6,896 bases of DNA from Scatosoma sp045533485 (lineage in GTDB: Bacteria; Bacillota; Clostridia; Christensenellales; Borkfalkiaceae), in NCBI GenBank assembly GCA_045533485.1, contig JAZSHX010000013.1:1-6896 (forward strand), given 5' to 3'. The notes under the pieces are model-generated. The model did no database searches. It was not told where the DNA came from and worked only from the letters and a program-made list of their open reading frames with translations. Each line of letters opens with the position of its first letter. Position 1 is the stretch's first letter. A program made the position numbers and the translations under genes. This document shows positions 1 to 6,022 of the stretch, piece by piece.

Positions 1-3
1 TGC

Positions 4-35
4 TTGTCTTCCTAAGACCGCTTGGCCTCCGACTT
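4..35 (-). other. Probable sequencing-adapter remnant at contig edge
   Basis: Read on the minus strand, these 32 bases begin AAGTCGGAGGCCAAGCGGTC and continue to position 4. From memory this is the full MGI/BGI DNBSEQ forward adapter. Positions 1-3 would then be the first bases of an index or of unrelated sequence. The protein reading frame of the neighbouring shell gene matches its family up to the junction at 36 and stops matching immediately after it, which supports an artificial join. The stretch should be treated as non-biological. I am matching from memory and have not run an adapter screen. Confidence 0.9.
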
Positions 36-269
36 CCCGATATCCGCGCCCGATGACTTCATCGAAATATCCGCCGCGATAACCGCGCCTTCGTAAGGGA
101 TGATGGTCAATACACCGATGGCGGATTTGCTGTAATCCACCTGAGGATCTAACCCAAGCTTGGTGTAAAGCACTTCGCCGGGGTTTGCGATGATATGACA
201 AAGGGTAATTTGTTTCCCGGGTACAAACTCTTGTACAATGACGGGTTTATCTTTATTGAAAAGTTCCAT
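36..269 (-). CDS. pduU: PduU/EutS-type BMC shell protein, 3' end missing
   Basis: This is a circularly permuted BMC-domain shell protein of the PduU/EutS family, which forms hexameric facets of bacterial microcompartments. The signature is IVQEFVPGKQITLCHIIANP at residues 11-30, followed by a SAIGVLTIIP strand (49-58) and the AADISMKSSGADIG segment that ends at residue 78. Family members are about 110-116 residues and continue with a GFLDRFSG-like stretch, so roughly the last 35 residues are missing. The open frame runs on to a TAG at 12-14, but those codons lie in apparent adapter sequence, so the real partial gene ends at 36. The start is ATG at 267-269, with a strong AAAGGAG site six bases upstream. 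It is the last visible gene of the cluster, separated from the activase by 240 bases. PduU and EutS cannot be told apart firmly from this fragment. Confidence 0.88.
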
Positions 270-275
270 AATTTT

Positions 276-282
276 CTCCTTT
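276..282 (-). promoter_or_regulatory. Strong ribosome binding site of the pduU-like gene
   Basis: On the minus strand AAAGGAG lies six bases before the ATG at 269. It fixes the start of the partial shell gene. It is among the best Shine-Dalgarno sites in the window, which fits a shell protein needed in many copies. I looked for a -35/-10 pair between it and the upstream activase and found none with acceptable spacing. Confidence 0.75.
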
Positions 283-318
283 TATAAGGTGAAGTTGCGA
301 TTATCTCGCAGTGAAGTT

Positions 319-335
319 TCCAACCTGACGTTGGA
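319..335. repeat. Small inverted repeat in the activase-pduU gap
   Basis: TCCAAC (319-324) and GTTGGA (330-335) form a perfect 6-bp stem with a 5-base loop. No T-run follows on either strand, so it does not look like a terminator. It sits in the leader of the pduU-like gene. It may be chance or a weak RNA structure; no function can be assigned. Confidence 0.3.
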
Positions 336-390
336 CGCAATCTTGGTGTCTTATCTTTCGTTTTTATTGTCAGCCCCGCTCTTTCACCAC

Positions 391-440
391 TTGCCTCCCT
401 TGTGTAAAGGGAGGTGTCACAAAGTGACGGAGGGATTGTT
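391..440. repeat. Palindromic intergenic repeat of clostridial type
   Basis: CCTCCCTT (394-401) pairs perfectly with AAGGGAGG (407-414) around a GTGTA loop. It is followed by a second hairpin GTCAC-AAA-GTGAC (416-428) and then GGAGGGATTG, which could compete for the first arm. From memory, this modular pattern (GCCTCCCTTG...AAAGGGAGG...GTCAC...GTGACGGAGGGATTGTT) recurs at many sites in genomes of gut Clostridia, like a non-coding MITE or REP element. It contains no coding frame of its own. A further small inverted repeat follows at 442-456 (GTTTC/GAAAC), so the element may extend right toward the activase stop codon. Copy number cannot be judged from one window. Confidence 0.6.
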
Positions 441-462
441 CGTTTCAAAACGAAACTATCTT

Positions 463-487
463 AAAAAACGTACGCTAAGACACTTAG
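463..487 (-). terminator. Weak candidate terminator after the activase gene
   Basis: On the minus strand CTAAG-TGT-CTTAG (487-475) forms a 5-bp stem. It is followed by CGTACG and a run of six T (468-463). The stem is short and six bases separate it from the T-run, so termination would be weak. It lies 23 bases beyond the activase stop and could partly separate pduU expression from the rest of the cluster. It may instead be part of the neighbouring repeat. Confidence 0.3.
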
Positions 488-494
488 TCTGCCT

Positions 495-509
495 CCAAGC
501 TCAGCTTGG
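495..509. repeat. Inverted repeat touching the activase stop codon
   Basis: CCAAGCT (495-501) and AGCTTGG (503-509) are perfect inverted arms around one base; as a hairpin this is five pairs with a CTCAG loop. It ends one base before the stop codon of the activase at 510-512. No T-run follows directly on the minus strand. It may be the right end of the palindromic repeat region or a short 3' stem that protects the mRNA end. Confidence 0.4.
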
Positions 510-1295
510 CTATCCGCCGATTTGGCATTTTAAACCGCTTTCCTCCGCAACGGACAGCAAATATTCCATCTTTTCCTGCGGGGGCGGTAAAATTTCTTTT
601 AACGCATAGTTCCTGCCCAAGCCCGCGTATTTATCCGAGCCCAAGCGATGATAAGGCAACAAATGATGCTCTTTTACGCCAGGCAGGCTCGCAGCGAATT
701 TGGATATGGCGCGGATTTCCTCTGCCGTATCGTTAAACCCAGGCACAACGGGGGTGCGGATAATCAGCCCCACTCCGCTTGCCGCCAGCTTTTTCGCATT
801 CTCCAAAATCAATTCGTTGGGTGCGCCCGTGTATTCCTTGTGCTTTGCCGAATCCATGTGCTTGATATCCATCAAGTATAAGTCAAGGTAGGGCAAAATC
901 TTTTCGATATTTTCATACGGTGCGTTTGCCGTGGACTCCACAGCAGTATGCAAGCCGTTTTCTTGGCAAGCGTGAAGCAAATCCCTCGCAAAATCGGGTT
1001 GCCCGAGTATCTCACCGCCCGACAGAGTCACCCCACCGCCGCTACGGCGATAGTAGGGCTCGTCTGCAAGGATTTCAGGCAAAATTTCTTCCACCGTAAC
1101 GTCCTTGCCTACCGTTTTCGCTTTGCCGTTTTCCTGCATAATTTGAATATCGTAGGATTGCGATTCGGGATTGCAACACCATGCGCAACGCATAAAGCAG
1201 CCCTTAAAAAAGACAATGGTACGAATCCCCGGTCCGTCGTGGATGGAGAAACGTTGAATATTGAAAATTCGTCCTTTCGTTTGGTATATGCTCAT
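510..1295 (-). CDS. Glycyl radical enzyme activase (radical SAM), diol dehydratase type
   Basis: This radical S-adenosylmethionine enzyme makes the glycyl radical on the neighbouring dehydratase. The 261-residue protein opens with FSIHDGPGIRT (16-26), a hallmark of glycyl radical activases. The cluster motif is C33-x3-C37-x2-C40 (KGCFMRCAWC), and SGGE (92-95) is the SAM-contacting motif. The next conserved segments are LMDIKHMD (141-148) and RTPVVPGFND (180-189), the latter near the SAM site. Many diol and choline activases carry a two-cluster ferredoxin-like insert after the first motif. Here residues 41-70 contain no further CxxCxxCxxxC motifs, so only one [4Fe-4S] cluster is predicted. The start is ATG at 1293-1295, with AAAAGG 12 bases upstream, a little far. 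The gene lies 20 bases after the dehydratase stop, so it is almost certainly co-transcribed. Other activases (PflA, CutD) are less likely given the partner gene. Confidence 0.93.
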   Translation of the reverse strand: MSIYQTKGRIFNIQRFSIHDGPGIRTIVFFKGCFMRCAWCCNPESQSYDIQIMQENGKAKTVGKDVTVEEILPEILADEPYYRRSGGGVTLSGGEILGQPDFARDLLHACQENGLHTAVESTANAPYENIEKILPYLDLYLMDIKHMDSAKHKEYTGAPNELILENAKKLAASGVGLIIRTPVVPGFNDTAEEIRAISKFAASLPGVKEHHLLPYHRLGSDKYAGLGRNYALKEILPPPQEKMEYLLSVAEESGLKCQIGG

Positions 1296-1315
1296 AATAT
1301 TAGATTGCCTTTTGC

Positions 1316-3844
1316 TTAAAATCCTTGTTCGGTACGGTTGATGATGTCGTTTTGCAAGGAACGGGAAAGCGTTGTGAACAACGCGCTGTAACCTGCTACG
1401 CGCACGACAAGCGTTTTGTATTTTTCGGGATGTTGTTGCGCGTCTAACAGCGTTTCTTTCGTTACGACGTTAAATTGCATGTGCATACCCTTTTGGTCGA
1501 AATACGAACGGATAAGCGCCACGAATTTGATTAAGCCCGACATACCCGAAAGCGCGGACGGGTGGAATTTTTGGTTAAGCAGCGTGCCGTTGCTTGCTAC
1601 GCACTGTTCCAGCTTTGCCACCGAATTTGCCGTTGCCGTAGGGCCTTTTTTGTCTCTGCCCGACGCAGGGCCGATACCGTCTGCAATAGGCGTATATGCA
1701 AGCCTGCCATCGGGCGTTGCGCCCGTTTGCGCACCCAAAGGTACGTTTGCCGACACGGGGTATAACCCTGCTTGGAATACACCGCCGCGGGGATTTTTGT
1801 ATTTTTCCACTTCCTTTGTATAGCTGTTTGCCACGTCACGCGCAAACATATCCGCTTCGTAAATATCGTTGCCGTATTTGGGGCAGGTATCGTCGATTAA
1901 GCGTTTGATTTCTTGATATCTTGCTTTTTGTTCCGCCGTTGCGCTGCCTGCCACCACCTGCTGATACACGGCCTGCACTACGCTTTCATTGAGCGTAACG
2001 CCCTGCTGCGCAAGCTTGCAAGCCACTTCGCAAGTGATTTTTTCCGCCGCCGCGCTGTCAAGCTCATAGCCAAAGTTTGCCTTTAACGCGTCGCGAAGCT
2101 CTGCCAAGGTTACCTTTTTTTCTTCAAACACAAGCTGTTTGATTGCCAAAAGCCCGTCGGTGTTGTTGGCGATACCAAAGCCCTGCGGACCTGTGAAATT
2201 GTAGATTGCGCCGCCTTCCTGCAAGGATTTGCCTTTCCCGATACAATCGTCTACCATACACGACTGGAACGGCAACGGACAACGCGTTGCGTGCGCGGTG
2301 TCAATGGCGTTATTTGCGTTTACAAGCAATTTGATGAAATAGCTTTGTTGCGTTTTATAGGCGTTATAAAATTCTTCAAACGTTTGCATTTGCGCAACAT
2401 CGCCCGTTTTCGGCCCGATTTGTTCGCCCTTGTCCATACCATTGGAGAATACAAGCTCCATAGGACGGCACATATTAAAGAACGCCGCGTCGTGCCAGCC
2501 GTCCGTTTTACCGCCCTTTTGCGGTTCTACGCAACCGATAATGCAATAATCTCTGGCGTCTTCCAACGAAAGCCCCCTTGCCATAATGGAAGGAATAATA
2601 ATTTCGTCGTTATAATACGCAGGCAAGCCCGTGCCTAATCTTGTAAGCGCCGCCGCCTTGACAAGCAAGCTTTCAGGCGAACCGTTCCATACGCGGATGG
2701 AAATGGACGGTTGCGGCAAAGGTACGTGCATAGACGCTTCCAAACACATATACGATAAATCGTTGGTAGCGTCTAATCCGTAAATATCTTGTCCGCCGAC
2801 AATCAAGTTTTGGAACATACCGTACCCTGCAAACCCGTCCGCGGAAACTGCGTCGCGCACTTTGTTGATGTCGTTGAGCTTTACCCAAATGCAGTCAATC
2901 AATTCTTGCGCTTGTTCCACCGTGATTTCGCCGCTGTCGATATCTTTTTTATAGAACGGATACATATATTGATCGAAACGGCCGGGGGAAATGGAGTGGC
3001 CGCTGGATTCTACCTGCAACAAAAGCTGTACAAACCAAAAGGATTGACAAGCTTCGTGGAAATTTCTTGCGCCGTATTCGGGTACGTGCGCGCAGTTTGC
3101 GGCAATTTTTTCCAGCTCTTCCTTGCGAGAAGCGTTGCTTTCGGTTTTTGCCATATCCATAGCAAGCGCCGCATAGCGTTTTGCGTAATCAATCACCGCT
3201 TCACAGCTTTCGATAACTGCGGTTAAGAAGTTGGTTCGGCTTACGTATTCGGGATCGCTCACGTCCAGCGTAGCCAACGCGTTTTCCGCTTCTTGGATAA
3301 TGCCGCGATAGCCCATTTTCAACACTTTATCGTATTGCACGTTGACGTGCCCGATACCGTTATAAAAATAGTTACCAGGCGTAAACATACCGTGCTTTAC
3401 AAAGGCGTCGTATGCCGCAGGCGACATGTTAGATTTCGCCAAATCGCTGGTGGTTTTGCCTTTCCAGTACGGATATGCCGCTCTTAAATCCGCTTTCGTC
3501 TTTTCACTGATATAGAACGGGTCTGCGGCGCGCGTTTCCACCGTATCAAATTCCGCTTCCAGCCACTCATAAGAATATTCGGGGAATACTTGACAGCCCC
3601 TAGGCGCAATGGTAGCGCTGCCGACAATCAATTCCCCGTCGCGAATCACGATGGGAATATGCTTCAAAATATGCGCAAAAGCCGCACTGCGACGGCGCAC
3701 GATGGGCAAATGCTCCGTGGCTTGATAACTTTCCGTTACCAACAAACCGCGTGCAGATTCGATCTCAGGCATCTTCGCGTATAAATCGTCTATTAATTTG
3801 TCAATTCTTGCGCTTTTTTCCAGCACAAACTTGATATTTTCCAT
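1316..3844 (-). CDS. Glycyl radical diol (1,2-propanediol/glycerol) dehydratase
   Basis: This is a B12-independent dehydratase of the pyruvate formate-lyase superfamily. It removes water from a vicinal diol through a thiyl radical, giving propionaldehyde or 3-hydroxypropionaldehyde. The 842-residue chain contains the PFL-like barrel with the active-site loop IIGCVEPQ (C438, E440) and GWHD ending at D452. It ends in the glycyl radical domain RVAGYSALF, with G818 as the radical site. H166 (GIGHVNVQYDKV), H283 and S284 (SGHSISP) align, in my recall of Clostridium butyricum glycerol dehydratase, with its substrate-binding residues. That enzyme is about 787 residues; the extra length here is mainly an insert near 592-652. 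No N-terminal encapsulation extension like that of some CutC proteins is seen. The ATG at 3844 has an AAAGG site eight bases upstream. PduT lies 15 bases before it and the activase 20 bases after. Substrate choice between propanediol and glycerol is an inference; choline lyase is unlikely. Confidence 0.92.
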   Translation of the reverse strand: MENIKFVLEKSARIDKLIDDLYAKMPEIESARGLLVTESYQATEHLPIVRRRSAAFAHILKHIPIVIRDGELIVGSATIAPRGCQVFPEYSYEWLEAEFDTVETRAADPFYISEKTKADLRAAYPYWKGKTTSDLAKSNMSPAAYDAFVKHGMFTPGNYFYNGIGHVNVQYDKVLKMGYRGIIQEAENALATLDVSDPEYVSRTNFLTAVIESCEAVIDYAKRYAALAMDMAKTESNASRKEELEKIAANCAHVPEYGARNFHEACQSFWFVQLLLQVESSGHSISPGRFDQYMYPFYKKDIDSGEITVEQAQELIDCIWVKLNDINKVRDAVSADGFAGYGMFQNLIVGGQDIYGLDATNDLSYMCLEASMHVPLPQPSISIRVWNGSPESLLVKAAALTRLGTGLPAYYNDEIIIPSIMARGLSLEDARDYCIIGCVEPQKGGKTDGWHDAAFFNMCRPMELVFSNGMDKGEQIGPKTGDVAQMQTFEEFYNAYKTQQSYFIKLLVNANNAIDTAHATRCPLPFQSCMVDDCIGKGKSLQEGGAIYNFTGPQGFGIANNTDGLLAIKQLVFEEKKVTLAELRDALKANFGYELDSAAAEKITCEVACKLAQQGVTLNESVVQAVYQQVVAGSATAEQKARYQEIKRLIDDTCPKYGNDIYEADMFARDVANSYTKEVEKYKNPRGGVFQAGLYPVSANVPLGAQTGATPDGRLAYTPIADGIGPASGRDKKGPTATANSVAKLEQCVASNGTLLNQKFHPSALSGMSGLIKFVALIRSYFDQKGMHMQFNVVTKETLLDAQQHPEKYKTLVVRVAGYSALFTTLSRSLQNDIINRTEQGF

Positions 3845-3852
3845 AACGATAA

Positions 3853-3857
3853 CCTTT
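3853..3857 (-). promoter_or_regulatory. Ribosome binding site of the diol dehydratase
   Basis: AAAGG on the minus strand lies eight bases before the ATG at 3844, inside the 15-base gap after the pduT stop. It supports the chosen dehydratase start and shows there is no room for a separate promoter in the gap. Confidence 0.6.
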
Positions 3858-3859
3858 AA

Positions 3860-4405
3860 TTATATTTGTTCCCAAAGCTCTTCGTGGGGCGCGGCAATTA
3901 CCGAATAGGAAGAAAGCATACCCGACGTTTTTGCATAGTTTGCGCCTGCTTCAACAGCCGCCGTAACGTCGCCCACTTCGCCCGTGAGCATAAATACGCC
4001 CTTGCCTCCCATACCTCGCGAAACGCGAAGGTCGAATATTTCCACTTTTGCCGTTTTCACCGCTACGTCCGCCGCCTTGATTGCCGTTGCGGCGGAGAAC
4101 GTTTCCACCAAGCCCAAAGAGCCCTTTTTCGCCGTCGTTTGCGTACCGAACAGCGCCGTAATCACTTGTTCGTCAATTCTACCCATCACGGAGCTGTCAA
4201 TCACGTAGTTTTCAAATTTAGAACGCACGTGGTCGACTGCCGCTTGTACGTTGGAAATAGAACCCGTCAAAATAATTTCGTATTTCCCCGGGCACGCAGG
4301 ATGCGCGGACACCATTTCCACGCCTGCGCTTTTAAGCGCGGCATCCGTTGCTTCTACGCCCTTGGGAATACTTTTTAATTCTATTACGCCTACCGACTTA
4401 AACAT
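3860..4405 (-). CDS. pduT: PduT-like trimeric BMC shell protein with Fe-S site
   Basis: This is a tandem-domain BMC-T shell protein that forms pseudohexameric trimers in the shell facet. The 181 residues hold two BMC folds. The first runs roughly 3-88 (SVGVIELKSIPKGVEATDAA) and the second roughly 96-173 (SLGLVETFSAATAIKAADVA). The loop HPACPGKY places a cysteine at residue 38, the same number as Cys38 of Salmonella PduT. In that protein three copies hold a [4Fe-4S] cluster at the trimer pore. The length and domain order match PduT (about 184 residues). The start codon lies inside the end of pduS (8-base overlap), with AAGG eight bases upstream, which suggests translational coupling. The pairing with PduS suggests that electrons, not only metabolites, pass through this facet. 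The family call is firm; the cluster is inferred from the cysteine. Confidence 0.94.
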   Translation of the reverse strand: MFKSVGVIELKSIPKGVEATDAALKSAGVEMVSAHPACPGKYEIILTGSISNVQAAVDHVRSKFENYVIDSSVMGRIDEQVITALFGTQTTAKKGSLGLVETFSAATAIKAADVAVKTAKVEIFDLRVSRGMGGKGVFMLTGEVGDVTAAVEAGANYAKTSGMLSSYSVIAAPHEELWEQI

Positions 4406-5723
4406 TGTAATTTACCTTATCTATTCTTATTTTGTCGTTTTGTACGGTTACGACGCCCGAAATGCTTGCGTGTTGGGGGATAGACAAGCCGTCCGCGCTT
4501 TGCGCAATCACGTCGCCCCTTGTTACCCTTGCACCGTCTTGTACAACGGTTACGCTGGGCGCACCGATATGCTGTCTTAACGCAATTTCCACGCGGTCAA
4601 ACTGCGTGTTTTCGCCTGTAAATGTAGGCAGCTTATCAAAGCTTGCAACGCCTAATACGCTTGCCCACTTACCCGACGGTATCATACGATATTCACGCTC
4701 CGCAGACACTTCCACGTCGGCTTTTGCCACAAAACGCATACCGTTTTTGGCAAGCAACGCTTTATATTCGTTGATAACGGCTCTGGGCGAAATGCCTTGA
4801 CAACAAGCCAGCGTTTCACAAATGCCGCAACCGCAACAAAGAGTGGCCGCAAGCACCATTTCCGGCATTACTTTCGCCGCGCCTTTTGCGGTACGCACCA
4901 TTTTATGCGGTTCTAACGGATAACCAAGCAAGCCCCTTGGACACAAATCCGTACATCTCGTACATTGACAGCACGCCGTTTCCGCGCGCGTAATGGAAAG
5001 CTGTCCGTTCAACCGCTTACTTTCCACCGCAGGTGAATTTTCGGGCAATATCAACAGCCCTTTCGTCGTTTTCGTAACGACTGCGGTGTACACATTTATC
5101 ATTTTACCCATCGAAGGACCGCCGTCTAATACAACGTGGTCTTCGGGGATTGTAATCGAATTTTTTTCAAACAAATCGGCAATCGACGTTCCTATCGGCA
5201 CTCTGGTTACGATGGGATTTGCGATATTGCCGCCGATGGTCAGCCATTTCATCGTGACGGGCGCGTTAAACTTTATCGCCGCCGCCACGTTATACAACGT
5301 TTCCACGTTATACACAATCACGCCTGCCGTTATCGGTAAATTGCCGGGGCGGACCAACCTGCCCGTCGCTTGATAAATCAAACTGATTTCGTCGCCCATA
5401 GGATACACGTCGGGCAACACTTTCAAAACAACGTTATCGGCAAGTTTTGTACCGTCGGCAAGCCCCAAGCGTTTCGCCGTATGCGCTTTTATACAAAGCA
5501 GTGCGCACGCAATTTCCGCTTGTCTTAATACCGCTTGAATACCGTCAAGCACCATCGGCATTTCACGAAGCAATAAAAAGTAATCGGTGTACAAAAGCGG
5601 TTCGCACTCCGCGCTGTTTACGACAAGCAAATCCGCCCCTTGCGCTAATTTTGCGTAAGAGGGAAAACCTGCGCCGCCTGCGCCAACGATTCCTGCTTCT
5701 TTCATTTGTTGCTTTACGTCCAT
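4398..5723 (-). CDS. pduS: PduS-like flavin/Fe-S oxidoreductase (RnfC-like)
   Basis: This soluble RnfC-like electron-transfer protein of microcompartments is known in B12-dependent loci as cobalamin reductase. From the ATG at 5721-5723 it has 441 residues, close to Salmonella PduS (about 450). EAGIVGAGGAGFPSYAKL (9-26) is the glycine-rich nucleotide/FMN region, and SAECEPLLYTD (37-47) is typical of the Nqo1/RnfC fold. Two Fe-S motifs follow: C251-x2-C254-x2-C257-x3-C261-P, and C296-x2-C299-x2-C302-x4-C307. C308 stands where a proline is more usual. A barrel-sandwich segment (about 388-430, ending SISGVVT) closes the chain. The frame is open back to an ATG at 5795, but that start overlaps eutN by 34 bases and adds a non-family tail. 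The 5723 start directly precedes the family N-terminus. No other cobalamin gene is visible, so it probably serves NADH oxidation or supplies electrons to other Fe-S proteins. Confidence 0.9.
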   Translation of the reverse strand: MDVKQQMKEAGIVGAGGAGFPSYAKLAQGADLLVVNSAECEPLLYTDYFLLLREMPMVLDGIQAVLRQAEIACALLCIKAHTAKRLGLADGTKLADNVVLKVLPDVYPMGDEISLIYQATGRLVRPGNLPITAGVIVYNVETLYNVAAAIKFNAPVTMKWLTIGGNIANPIVTRVPIGTSIADLFEKNSITIPEDHVVLDGGPSMGKMINVYTAVVTKTTKGLLILPENSPAVESKRLNGQLSITRAETACCQCTRCTDLCPRGLLGYPLEPHKMVRTAKGAAKVMPEMVLAATLCCGCGICETLACCQGISPRAVINEYKALLAKNGMRFVAKADVEVSAEREYRMIPSGKWASVLGVASFDKLPTFTGENTQFDRVEIALRQHIGAPSVTVVQDGARVTRGDVIAQSADGLSIPQHASISGVVTVQNDKIRIDKVNYNV

Positions 5724-5761
5724 ACCTGCTGCCTGCTTCTTGCTCAATTTGAGAATATTTT

Positions 5762-6010
5762 TTAGTCTACAATACCGACGATCACTGCGTCGCAAGGCGC
5801 GTTCGTATTGAGCAACGCCAAACGCGCGGAGCTACCCGTAGTGATAAGCACCGTTTCACCGATACCTGCACCTACGCTGTCCACCGCGATCAAATATTCG
5901 CCCGTTAATTGATTGTTTTTGATAAGCTCCACTTCCATAAATTTAGAGCCCACCAAAGCATCTTGTTTTCTTGTGGAAACAATGTTCCCCCTGATAATAC
6001 CTTTTAACAC
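5762..6010 (-). CDS. eutN: EutN/CcmL-type BMC-P pentameric vertex protein
   Basis: This single-domain shell protein forms pentamers that cap the vertices of the microcompartment. The 82 residues fit the family length (about 80-95). KGIIRGNIVSTRKQDALVGSKFM (3-25) is the typical first strand and loop; VDSVGAGIGETVLITTGSSAR (43-63) holds the conserved GAG-GE-V turn. The C-terminal PCDAVIVGIVD (72-82) matches the usual D-x-x-(I/V)-V-G-I-(I/V)-D end. The start is a GTG at 6008-6010 with a strong AAGGAG site six bases upstream, so the rarer start codon is well supported. It lies 10 bases from pduL, and its ribosome site overlaps the pduL stop codon, which suggests coupling. Vertex proteins are needed in few copies, which a GTG start would suit. 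Alternatives such as CsoS4 or GrpN differ in name only. Confidence 0.95.
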   Translation of the reverse strand: MLKGIIRGNIVSTRKQDALVGSKFMEVELIKNNQLTGEYLIAVDSVGAGIGETVLITTGSSARLALLNTNAPCDAVIVGIVD

Positions 6011-6016
6011 CTTGTA

Positions 6017-6022
6017 CTCCTT
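6017..6022 (-). promoter_or_regulatory. Ribosome binding site that fixes the eutN GTG start
   Basis: AAGGAG on the minus strand lies six bases before the GTG at 6010 and shares two bases with the TAA stop of pduL (6021-6023). No in-frame ATG lies nearby, so this site decides the start. The overlap implies that ribosomes ending pduL can restart on eutN. Confidence 0.75.

Noticed and set aside
283..380. A promoter for the pduU-like gene (for example TTGGAA with GATAAT)
   Set aside because: The two boxes are only 12 bases apart; no pair with 16-18 base spacing was found.
391..510. CRISPR array or tRNA/riboswitch in the 240-base gap
   Set aside because: There are no regularly spaced identical repeats, no cloverleaf and no known aptamer motif; only unlike small hairpins.
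149..609. Frames covering the activase-pduU gap on both strands (149-448 minus, 238-609 plus)
   Set aside because: They run through palindromic repeats and overlap real genes in other frames; the products have low-complexity, non-family sequence.
2789..3226. Plus-strand open frame of 145 codons opposite the dehydratase
   Set aside because: It lies fully antisense to a gene with clear family motifs, matches no family I know and has no gene context; a shadow frame.
1316..3844. Choline trimethylamine-lyase (CutC) as identity of the glycyl radical enzyme
   Set aside because: GWHD and SGHS match diol dehydratases, the activase lacks the ferredoxin insert usual in CutD, and pduS/pduT-type neighbours fit a diol locus better.
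3866..4378. Plus-strand open frame of 170 codons opposite pduT
   Set aside because: Composition is Arg/His/Phe rich as expected of an antisense frame of a BMC gene; no recognisable domain.
5724..5795. Upstream ATG at 5795 as the pduS start
   Set aside because: It would overlap eutN by 34 bases, adds 24 residues not seen in the family and has no ribosome site; the ATG at 5723 fits the family N-terminus.
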